5,650 nucleotides of DNA from Hyphomonadaceae bacterium (GTDB lineage Bacteria; Pseudomonadota; Alphaproteobacteria; Caulobacterales; Aquidulcibacteraceae). Location: NCBI GenBank assembly GCA_016791325.1, contig JAEUMU010000200.1, forward strand, positions 1 to 5,650. The letters run 5' to 3'. Position numbers and translations under genes: made by a program. The notes under the pieces were generated by a model. It was not told where the DNA came from, did not search any database, and saw only the letters and a program-made list of their open reading frames with translations. Of this stretch, positions 1 through 4,892 are shown one piece after another (within the stretch, counting starts at the first letter, position 1; every line of letters begins with the position of its first letter).

Positions 1-351
1 CAGGATTTTTGTGAATTGGTCGTCGCTGATGCCGCCAAGCGGGCCGAAATAGGGGTTGGACGCCGCGTTGCAGACGACGATGTCGATCTGACCGAAGGCC
101 TTGCGCGTCTCGTCAGCCAAATTTTGCAGCGCTTCCTTGACGGCGATGTTGGCGGGAATGGCGATGGCCGCCTTGCGCCCGACCGCCGCATTGATTTCGG
201 CCGCCGCCGCCTCGCAGGCGTCCGCCTTCCGGGAGGAAATCACCACATTGGCGCCGTGCTGGGCCATGCGGTGGGCGATGGCTTTGCCGATGCCCTTGGA
301 AGAGCCGGTTACGATGGCGGTTTTGCCGGTCAAATCGAACAGATTGGCCAA
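1..351 (-). CDS. SDR family NAD(P)-dependent oxidoreductase, N-terminal part (3' end beyond window)
   Basis: Short-chain dehydrogenase/reductase, a cytoplasmic Rossmann-fold oxidoreductase; its substrate cannot be told from this part. The 117 visible codons run from MANLFDLTGK to the left edge in frame. The cofactor motif TGSSKGIG is at residues 15-22. Strand beta2 ends in SSRK (39-42); an arginine there usually favours NADP(H). The structural NNAG motif appears as CNAA (94-97), followed by SNPYFGPLGG, as in DHRS4-like bacterial SDRs. The catalytic Ser-Tyr-Lys lie outside the window. The start is TTG at 349-351: an AGGAG-like site (AGGGAG, plus-strand 360-365) sits 8 nt upstream, and an in-frame TAA 11 codons upstream leaves no ATG or GTG alternative. 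It is divergent from the TPR gene. The family is certain; the substrate is not known. Confidence 0.93.
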   Translation of the reverse strand, partial: MANLFDLTGKTAIVTGSSKGIGKAIAHRMAQHGANVVISSRKADACEAAAAEINAAVGRKAAIAIPANIAVKEALQNLADETRKAFGQIDIVVCNAASNPYFGPLGGISDDQFTKIL

Positions 352-425
352 GGCGGTTTCTCCCTGTAATTTGCCGGCAACTTAGGCGCGGGCTGGCGCG
401 CCGGTCCAGGGGGAGGGAAACGGGC
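352..425. promoter_or_regulatory. Divergent intergenic region between the SDR and TPR genes
   Basis: Only 74 bases separate two divergent start codons, so both promoters must lie here or reach into the genes. I see no convincing -35/-10 pair on either strand. There is a perfect 10-bp palindrome, TTGCCGGCAA, at 371-380, and a GC hairpin with GGCGCG at 385-390 pairing with CGCGCC at 397-402 across a 6-base loop. Either could bind a regulator or shape the TPR leader RNA. Short palindromes are common in DNA this rich in G and C, so this is only suggestive. Confidence 0.35.
408..417 (+). promoter_or_regulatory. Ribosome binding site of the TPR lipoprotein gene
   Basis: The purine run AGGGGGAGGG contains GGAGG at 412-416, nine bases before the ATG at 426. 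It supports that start, which also gives a complete lipoprotein signal peptide. Confidence 0.75.
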
Positions 426-1364
426 ATGCGGGCGCACTGGCTGTGGGGAACGAGCTTGGCTTTGGCGCTCCTGGCGTGTCAGCGCGAGCCGGACGACCCG
501 TTGGCGGCGGCGCGCGCGGCGTGCGCCAATGCGCAAAGCGAAGCGGAAGCGCGCATCAATGGCTGCACAACGCTGATCGAATCCGGCGCGTTGGGTGAGG
601 CGGAACGGGCGGAAGCGCTGGCCAATCGTGGCGCCGCCGCTGAGGAGGCGGGAGACGCCGAAAGCGCGTTGGGCGACTTCGAGGCCGCGCTCGCGCTCGA
701 TGCCGCTCAGCCGCTCGCGACGCTCGGGCGGGCGCGCGTGTTGGTGGCGTCCGGTCAACTCGACGCCGCGCAGCCGCTGGCGCAGCGTCTTGTCCAGGGC
801 GGCGACTATCTCAGCGACGCCCATCAATTGATCGGCGCCATCGCGCTGACGCGGGGGCAGCAGGATGCGGCGATCCTGGCGTTCGACGCCGCCATACAGG
901 CGGATGGACGCAATGCGCTGGCGCTGGCGGGACGCGCCCGGGCGAAACAACAATTGGGCGATTTCGACGGCGCGCTCACTGATTTCAGCACCGCTATCTC
1001 GGTGAATCCGCAGCTGGCGCCAGCCTATGCGGGGCGCTGCTGGGTTCGCGTGCAAATGCCAGAGCCTGATCTCGCCGCCGCGCGCCGCGATGGGGACGAA
1101 GCGGCGCAACTCGATCCACGCGGCGTGCAGGGCCAGCTTTGCCGCGGCTTGCTGCAATTGCGCGCAGGCGAATGGGAGGGCGCGCGAATGTCCTATGAGG
1201 CGGCGCTGGAGGTCGAGCCCGGCAACCCGGCAGCATTGTTTGGGCGTGGAGTCGCGCGCCGCCGCAGCGGCGACGCACAGGGGCGCGATGACATGAACCA
1301 AGCCCGCGATTTCGAGGCGAACATCGGGCGCACGTTCGAGGAATTAGGCGTTCAGACCTTTTAG
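426..1364 (+). CDS. TPR repeat protein, probable lipoprotein
   Basis: A 312-residue tetratricopeptide-repeat protein that is probably exported and lipid-anchored. The N-terminus (MRAHWLWGTSLALALLAC) is a short signal peptide ending in a lipobox-like LLAC, with Cys18 as the candidate lipidated residue; Leu at -2 is less usual than Ala or Ser. The next residue is Gln, not the Asp that retains lipoproteins in the inner membrane of enterobacteria. About seven TPR-like helix pairs follow: roughly 64-95, 97-128, 131-162, 165-196, 198-231, 234-267 and 268-300. The consensus is clear in residues 164-197 (ALALAGRARAKQQLGDFDG and onward). Cys33, Cys47, Cys205 and Cys239 could form disulfides if the protein is periplasmic. 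TPRs make protein-protein scaffolds; the partner is unknown. The gene ends on the stop codon of the opposing HAD gene. Confidence 0.9.
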   Translation: MRAHWLWGTSLALALLACQREPDDPLAAARAACANAQSEAEARINGCTTLIESGALGEAERAEALANRGAAAEEAGDAESALGDFEAALALDAAQPLATLGRARVLVASGQLDAAQPLAQRLVQGGDYLSDAHQLIGAIALTRGQQDAAILAFDAAIQADGRNALALAGRARAKQQLGDFDGALTDFSTAISVNPQLAPAYAGRCWVRVQMPEPDLAAARRDGDEAAQLDPRGVQGQLCRGLLQLRAGEWEGARMSYEAALEVEPGNPAALFGRGVARRRSGDAQGRDDMNQARDFEANIGRTFEELGVQTF

Positions 1365-2215
1365 GCCAACGCGGCCATCACATAGGTGGCGCGGACGCCT
1401 TCCTCCGCCTGCGCCGCCTCGACTTTGGCGAGGTCGAGCGCGCCGTCGCTCCACAACGCCTCGCCGTGCATGCCGGATGCGATGAGCAGGCTGTCGAGGC
1501 CTTGTGCGTTGGCGCCGGCTATGTCGGTGGAGAGGCCGTCTCCGATGCAAAGCACCGTGCTGCGCCGAACTGGTTTGCTTGCGACGGCGGCGAGGTCGTC
1601 GAACGCGAGATCGTAGATCGGCGCATGCGGCTTGCCAGCCATCACCACCCGTCCGCCAAGCGCGGCATAGTCACGCGCAATCGCGCCGGCGCACCACACC
1701 AATCTATCGCCAACTCTGACGACAATGTCAGGGTTGGCGCAGATCATCTCAAGATCGCGCGCCCTGGCTTGCCTCAGAAGGTTGGCGTAGTCAGCCGGCG
1801 TCTCATCCTCACGGTTGAGCCCGGAAATGGCGACGAAGCGCGCGTCCTGCAGCGACGCTTCGATCAGGTCGAGGCCTTCCCAGAGCACGGCGTCGAATTC
1901 TTTCGGGCCGATGCGCAACATTGGCCCGGGCGCGCGCGCCTTCAATGCGGCGCGGATGGCGTCGCCGGACGTCGCGATGGCGTCCCAGCTTTCGCGCGGC
2001 ACGCCGATGCGGTCGAGTTGCGCCGGGATAGGGCCGCGAGGCTTTGGCACATTGGTGACAAGGATAACCGGCTTTCCCGCTGCGCGCAGCCGTGCGAGCG
2101 CCGCACACGCCTCCGCATAGGCGCGCCGCCCGTTGTGGATCACGCCCCACACATCGCAGAAAATCGCCTCGTACTTCCCGGCGATCTCCTCGATGGAATT
2201 GAGCGGCTGCGTCAT
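1361..2215 (-). CDS. HAD superfamily class IIA hydrolase (TIGR01459 type, NagD-like)
   Basis: A 284-residue cytoplasmic phosphohydrolase-like protein. The HAD motifs are in order: motif I FCDVWGVIHNG (19-29) with the nucleophile Asp21; motif II VTN (53-55) with Thr54; a large C2-type cap insert; motif III MAGKPH (192-197) with Lys195; motif IV GDGLSTDI (225-232) with Asp226 and Asp231. The second motif-I aspartate, the usual acid/base in NagD-like phosphatases, is replaced by Trp23. As I recall, DVWG recurs in the TIGR01459 group, so it looks like a family trait rather than damage. No substrate is established for the group. The start codon overlaps the uridine kinase stop as ATGA, so the two are probably translationally coupled, which hints at a nucleotide or sugar-phosphate substrate (inference only). 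Family certain, function open. Confidence 0.93.
   Translation of the reverse strand: MTQPLNSIEEIAGKYEAIFCDVWGVIHNGRRAYAEACAALARLRAAGKPVILVTNVPKPRGPIPAQLDRIGVPRESWDAIATSGDAIRAALKARAPGPMLRIGPKEFDAVLWEGLDLIEASLQDARFVAISGLNREDETPADYANLLRQARARDLEMICANPDIVVRVGDRLVWCAGAIARDYAALGGRVVMAGKPHAPIYDLAFDDLAAVASKPVRRSTVLCIGDGLSTDIAGANAQGLDSLLIASGMHGEALWSDGALDLAKVEAAQAEEGVRATYVMAALA
2212..2215 (-). promoter_or_regulatory. ATGA stop/start overlap between udk and the HAD gene
   Basis: Read on the minus strand, the four bases ATGA hold the HAD start ATG (2215-2213) and the kinase stop TGA (2214-2212). This arrangement is typical of termination-reinitiation, so the two proteins are probably made from one mRNA in a linked ratio. 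Confidence 0.85.
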
Positions 2216-2817
2216 TTGAAAGCGGCGATGACGCGGTCCGCATCCGCCTCGGCGTGGTCCGGGCCAGCATCGGGCGGAGACAACAGCACAAGGTCAGCGT
2301 GCGCGCGTTGCGGTTCGACGTGCGCATCATGCATGGGGCGCACCGTGGTGAAGAATTGCGCCAGCACCGAGCGCGGGGTGCGGCCACGGGCCTCGACGTC
2401 GCGGATCATGCGCCGGCCGAGGCGCAGGGCCTCGTCGGCGTCGATGAAGATAGTGAAGTCGAACAACGGGCGCAGCACCGGCGTCGCCAGCAGGTGAATG
2501 CCCTCGACGATCAGCGTTTCCCCCGGCGCGATGCGTTCGATCTCGCTGCGCCTGCGGTGGGTCACGAGATCGTAGAGCGGCTTGTCAAATGCGCCGCCCG
2601 CGCGCGCTTGTTCGAGGTGCCGCAGGAGCAAATCGTGCTCCTTGGCGCGCGGCTCGTCGAAATTGTGGGTTGCAGCGTCAAAATCAGTGATGGTGGACGC
2701 GCAGCGATAATAGTCGTCCTCGGCGATTACCGTCGCGCCGAGTTTGCGCGCCAGCGCGCGGGCGACTGTGGTTTTACCGGCGCCTGAGCCGCCCGTTATG
2801 GCGATGATGCGTGTCAT
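2212..2817 (-). CDS. udk: Uridine kinase (uridine/cytidine kinase family)
   Basis: A 201-residue P-loop kinase, close to the roughly 210 of bacterial Udk. This family phosphorylates uridine and cytidine to UMP and CMP with a nucleoside triphosphate, in pyrimidine salvage in the cytoplasm. Walker A is GGSGAGKTT (9-17). The acidic EDDYY (33-37) is where the family has its catalytic aspartate. NFDEP (52-56) and PLYDLVTHRR (80-89) match the nucleoside-binding segment. VEGIH (104-108) and FIDAD (124-128) fit the core strands, and MIRDVEARGRT (137-147) is the lid with its arginines. The ATG at 2815-2817 has no good Shine-Dalgarno; the preceding bases on the coding strand are ATCCTTCCC. The stop overlaps the HAD start by four bases. 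A nucleoside or phosphoribulokinase-like relative with another substrate is possible, but the motifs favour Udk. Confidence 0.88.
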   Translation of the reverse strand: MTRIIAITGGSGAGKTTVARALARKLGATVIAEDDYYRCASTITDFDAATHNFDEPRAKEHDLLLRHLEQARAGGAFDKPLYDLVTHRRRSEIERIAPGETLIVEGIHLLATPVLRPLFDFTIFIDADEALRLGRRMIRDVEARGRTPRSVLAQFFTTVRPMHDAHVEPQRAHADLVLLSPPDAGPDHAEADADRVIAAFK

Positions 2818-2885
2818 GGGAAGGATGGTTGCTGTCTCTGCGCGTATGTAGCGACAGGCGACAGTTCACGCCAGCGGCTAAGGCG
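2818..2885 (-). other. Gap between the EAL gene and udk, with a 7-bp tandem repeat
   Basis: These 68 bases separate two genes of the same direction. They contain a perfect tandem duplication, GCGACAG twice, at 2851-2864. A small inverted repeat (ACGCC 2868-2872 with GGCGT 2882-2886) touches the EAL stop codon but has no T-run behind it, so it is not a convincing intrinsic terminator. A TACATA sequence on the minus strand could be a -10, but no good -35 accompanies it. Readthrough from the EAL gene into udk is therefore as likely as a separate promoter. Confidence 0.4.
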
Positions 2886-4178
2886 TCAGGCGATGCGGCC
2901 GCTCTGTTTGAGGTAGAAGTCCTTCGGCGGCGCGGTTTCCTCCATCAAGCTTTCTTTGATGGCGCGCGGCGCCCCAAAGAGGTGGCCCTGGGCGTAAGGC
3001 ACGTCGAGGTCCAACACCTCCAACACCGCTTCCTCGCTCTCGATACGTTCGGCGATGAGATCGATGCCATAGCGCTGGAACACAGCCGCGATGTCCGCCG
3101 CCGCGATTTCCCGGGTGATGGCCGAGCGCGGCCGGACGCCGCGCTGAACCACCTGTTCTTTCAGCGTCCGGGCGTCGATCTTCACGTACCGCACGCCTGA
3201 GCGCTCCAGATCGGGCAGGTCGATGGCGGCGGAGCTGACCTTATCGATCGAAAAGCGGAAGCCGAGATCAACCAGCTTGGCCATTGCCCGCGCTTCGACG
3301 GAACTGCGGGCATCGTACGCGCTCTGCGGGATTTCGAAGATCACGCTGCCGGCGAGGTCACGGTTCTCGCGCATGAAGTCGAGGAATTGCGGGAAGAACA
3401 TGTCGTCAGCGAGCGCGGTGGGACTGATGTTGCAGAAAATGCCGATGCGGCGGTCTTGCTTCATCAGTTTGCGCACGATCTGCACGCAACGGAACAGCAG
3501 CACGTTGTCGATTGTCGACATCAACCCGGCCTGTTCGGCCGCTGGGATGAATTCTTGAGGCAGGATCAACCGCCCGGTGGCGTCCTTAAGCCGGGAGAAG
3601 CCCTCATAATAGGCGGTCTTGCGCTGCGGCAATTGCACGATGGGTTGCAGGTGCAGCTCAACACGATTGTCGATCAGCGCCTCACGCACCAGCTCCATCG
3701 GCCCGCGCCCGGCGTTGGGGCTGATCGGCGTTACGTTGCCGGCCATCTGAATATTCTGAAGCCGTGCGTCCATCGCCGCGCCAAGCTTATCGACAATCTG
3801 GTCGATCAGCTTGAGCTCCACCTGGCCGCCGCCGTGCGGCTCGATCTGCGCGGGCCCGGGCGGCGCGCCAAAGCCGACTTGCGCCTCGATTTGATCGAGG
3901 CGCGTCTGCACGGAGTCGATATCGGCCATCACCTCGCGGTGCGCGCCGCGCAGCTTCTCCATGTCGCCTTTGATTTTGCGCTCCATACCGCCGATGCGCC
4001 CGGCCGCCGAACTCGCGGAAATCCCCGCATGCGTCACCGCACACGCCGAGAAGAGTGCGATCCCGCCGAGGAATGAGGCGCCCAAGCTTTCACCGCCAAC
4101 CTGGTTCAGCGCCAACCCGACCGTGGTCGAGATCGTGGCGTAGGCCAAGTAGAGGAGAATGTGGGTGATGATGGGCAT
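2886..4178 (-). CDS. tipF: TipF-like membrane protein with degenerate EAL domain (c-di-GMP effector candidate)
   Basis: A 430-residue inner-membrane protein. Two hydrophobic helices (about 5-25 and 33-54) are followed by a charged, coiled-coil-prone stretch (about 62-102), a Gly/Pro-rich linker and an EAL domain (about 160-410). Order and length match Caulobacter TipF, a c-di-GMP-binding protein that directs polar flagellum assembly. EAL residues: the signature appears as YEGFSR with Glu192; CNIS keeps Asn250; FEIP keeps Glu282; YVKID keeps Lys333; IAERIE keeps Glu377; QGHLFGAP keeps Gln397. The DDFG-type metal motif is IDKVSS, with Asp312 followed by Lys313 in place of the second aspartate. 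Loss of that aspartate makes phosphodiesterase activity unlikely and fits a c-di-GMP receptor. The ATG at 4176-4178 gives an intact first helix and has only a weak GGGACGG site upstream. The EAL and membrane topology are certain; tipF orthology is inferred from architecture. Confidence 0.85.
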   Translation of the reverse strand: MPIITHILLYLAYATISTTVGLALNQVGGESLGASFLGGIALFSACAVTHAGISASSAAGRIGGMERKIKGDMEKLRGAHREVMADIDSVQTRLDQIEAQVGFGAPPGPAQIEPHGGGQVELKLIDQIVDKLGAAMDARLQNIQMAGNVTPISPNAGRGPMELVREALIDNRVELHLQPIVQLPQRKTAYYEGFSRLKDATGRLILPQEFIPAAEQAGLMSTIDNVLLFRCVQIVRKLMKQDRRIGIFCNISPTALADDMFFPQFLDFMRENRDLAGSVIFEIPQSAYDARSSVEARAMAKLVDLGFRFSIDKVSSAAIDLPDLERSGVRYVKIDARTLKEQVVQRGVRPRSAITREIAAADIAAVFQRYGIDLIAERIESEEAVLEVLDLDVPYAQGHLFGAPRAIKESLMEETAPPKDFYLKQSGRIA

Positions 4179-4225
4179 AATTTGCCGTCCCGAATCTCAA
4201 GTAGCCCATGGGACGCGCCGGGCGG

Positions 4226-4242
4226 TTGACAGAGCATTAACC
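4226..4242. promoter_or_regulatory. CtrA-box-like site upstream of the TipF-like gene
   Basis: The sequence TTGACAGAGCATTAACC fits TTGA-N7-TTAACC, one mismatch from the alphaproteobacterial CtrA consensus TTAA-N7-TTAA(C). It ends 47 bases before the EAL start codon on the coding strand, where it could overlap a -35 region as activating CtrA sites often do. CtrA controls flagellar and polarity genes in Caulobacterales, which suits a TipF-like target. It is seen as a motif only; binding is inferred. The first six bases also spell a perfect -35 (TTGACA) for the plus strand, but no -10 follows. Confidence 0.45.
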
Positions 4243-4259
4243 GGCCCGACCAAAAGGGC

Positions 4260-4288
4260 TTGACTAAATTATCGTCTTGCAATAAATT
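4260..4288 (+). promoter_or_regulatory. Candidate sigma70-type promoter of the DUF2975-XRE operon
   Basis: A -35 TTGACT (4260-4265; five of six consensus bases) is followed after exactly 17 bases by a -10 TAAATT (4283-4288; four of six). Transcription would start near 4295, leaving a leader of about 77 bases. The promoter lies in the most AT-rich part of the window, and the left arm of the TTATCGT/ACGATAA inverted repeat falls in its spacer. Confidence 0.5.
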
Positions 4289-4305
4289 TTGTTGTGACAC
4301 GATAA
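4269..4305. repeat. Interrupted inverted repeat TTATCGT / ACGATAA, operator candidate
   Basis: The perfect 7-bp arms TTATCGT (4269-4275) and ACGATAA (4299-4305) flank the proposed -10 and start of transcription, with centres 30 bp apart, close to three helical turns. The placement is what an autoregulatory operator for the downstream XRE protein would look like. Binding by that protein is inference. Confidence 0.45.
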
Positions 4306-4319
4306 GAAATTATTGTTGT
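4280..4319. repeat. AT-rich direct and inverted repeats overlapping the promoter
   Basis: Two near-identical direct copies are present: AAATTTTGTTGT (4284-4295) and AAATTATTGTTGT (4307-4319), differing by one inserted A and spaced 23-24 bases apart. In addition CAATAAATTT (4280-4289) is a near-complement of AAATTATTG (4307-4315), with one bulged base. The region thus holds overlapping direct and inverted symmetry, usual for a regulator binding zone but also favoured by low-complexity AT sequence. Confidence 0.4.
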
Positions 4320-4326
4320 ATTTGGG

Positions 4327-4339
4327 GGCGGCAGCCGCC
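4327..4339 (+). other. GC hairpin in the operon leader
   Basis: GGCGGC (4327-4332) and GCCGCC (4334-4339) form a perfect inverted repeat around one A. In RNA this would fold as a 5-bp stem with a CAG loop, extendable by one wobble pair. It lies about 18 bases before the ribosome binding site. No T-run follows, so it is not a terminator; it may affect mRNA stability. Confidence 0.4.
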
Positions 4340-4357
4340 TGCATCAAGCAAAAGAGC

Positions 4358-4363
4358 GAGGAG
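4358..4363 (+). promoter_or_regulatory. Ribosome binding site of the DUF2975-like gene
   Basis: GAGGAG lies eight bases before the ATG at 4372, a near-ideal Shine-Dalgarno that fixes this start. Confidence 0.8.
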
Positions 4364-4892
4364 ATCGTCTGATGAGCGACGTTGACAGCCGGGTCCAAAA
4401 GGCGCGGGCGCAAGCCGGGCAGATGCGCGTCATGGGCGCAGTTTTGATCCCAATGCTCGTTGCTGCAATCGGGCTACCCTTAATCGGTGAGATCTATCTG
4501 GTGACGTTCGAACCAGCGCCGTGGGCGGTTGAGGTCGGCGCGCCGTCCGCGATTGTGATCAAACTCCTGAGCTACGCGCCGGCCATCGCGGCAGCTGCCG
4601 CCGTCATTATGCTTCAGCCAGTACTCGTCGAGTACCATGAGGGCCGGTTCGTCTCTGCTAAGGCGAGTGCTGCCTTCGCGTCGGCAGGTCTATCGGTGCT
4701 AGCAGCGCTTAACTTGAAGCTGCTTGTTTCGCCCCTCGCAATCTCTTTGCTTGGCGGTAACGCGTTCACTTGGCGCTTCGATCCACTTGACATCACACTC
4801 ATGGTGTTTGCCGCCTCCGTGATGATGATCGGCGCCGCCCTTGAGGCCGCCGTCGCCTCGCTCAAGGCCGAGAACGATCAGATCGTCTGATG
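4362..4892 (+). repeat. 13-base exact repeat at both start codons of the operon
   Basis: AGATCGTCTGATG occurs at 4362-4374 and again at 4880-4892, each time ending in the start codon of one gene of the pair (DUF2975-like, then XRE). The span given is from the first to the second copy. ATCGTCT also occurs a third time at 4271-4277 in the promoter region. Confidence 0.6.
4372..4890 (+). CDS. DUF2975-like four-helix membrane protein
   Basis: A 172-residue integral membrane protein of unknown function. Four hydrophobic segments lie at about 19-43, 59-85, 100-127 and 140-164. Two features match my memory of DUF2975: the loop after helix 2, VLVEYHEGRFVSAKASAAF (about 84-102), with the family's Y..G..F/S pattern, and the C-terminal tail LKAENDQIV (164-172), like the family's LxxEND.xV ending. 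DUF2975 genes are typically followed by a small YozG-type XRE regulator, exactly as here, with stop and start overlapping as TGATG. The known role of the family is not established; a membrane partner that controls, or is controlled by, the regulator is plausible. Its base composition is less GC-rich than the neighbours (about 52-57% in two 60-base samples at 4681-4800, against 77% in a sample of the TPR gene at 601-660), hinting at different ancestry. Confidence 0.8.
   Translation: MSDVDSRVQKARAQAGQMRVMGAVLIPMLVAAIGLPLIGEIYLVTFEPAPWAVEVGAPSAIVIKLLSYAPAIAAAAAVIMLQPVLVEYHEGRFVSAKASAAFASAGLSVLAALNLKLLVSPLAISLLGGNAFTWRFDPLDITLMVFAASVMMIGAALEAAVASLKAENDQIV

Larger units (their letters stand above)
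4179..4371. promoter_or_regulatory. Divergent regulatory region between the TipF-like gene and the DUF2975-XRE operon
   Basis: At 193 bases this is the longest non-coding stretch in the window. About 4179-4258 is GC-rich and serves the minus-strand EAL gene; it contains the CtrA-box-like site. About 4260-4325 is markedly AT-rich and carries a sigma70-like promoter and several repeats pointing toward the plus-strand operon. About 4324-4371 is the operon leader, with a GC hairpin and the ribosome binding site. An open frame crossing 4106-4300 on the minus strand looks spurious. Confidence 0.7.

Noticed and set aside
16..369. 117-codon plus-strand frame at the left edge
   Set aside because: It lies opposite the SDR gene, whose TGxxxGIG motif, start site and Shine-Dalgarno are on the minus strand.
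330..1301. Long open frame (323 codons) on the minus strand opposite the TPR gene
   Set aside because: It is Arg/Ala/Gln-rich with no recognisable motif, and it spans both the SDR start and the TPR gene. It is a shadow frame caused by high GC; the plus-strand TPR protein has clear repeats and a signal peptide.
1466..2497. Long open frame (343 codons) on the plus strand opposite the HAD and kinase genes
   Set aside because: It covers the HAD gene and part of udk, both of which have full catalytic motifs on the minus strand. The translated shadow has no domain pattern.
2868..2886. Terminator hairpin after the EAL gene
   Set aside because: The stem is only 5 bp with a 9-base loop, it overlaps the stop codon, and no T-run follows on the coding strand.
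4226..4231. Perfect TTGACA as a -35 element for the plus strand
   Set aside because: Bases 16-18 further on read as GC-rich or ACCAAA/CCAAAA, not a -10. The site is better explained as part of a CtrA-like box, and TTGACT-17-TAAATT downstream is a better promoter.
4106..4300. 64-codon minus-strand frame with an ATG start in the intergenic region
   Set aside because: It overlaps the N-terminal helix of the EAL gene out of frame, has no clear Shine-Dalgarno, crosses the AT-rich repeats, and ends in a low-complexity Ser/Pro/Arg stretch.
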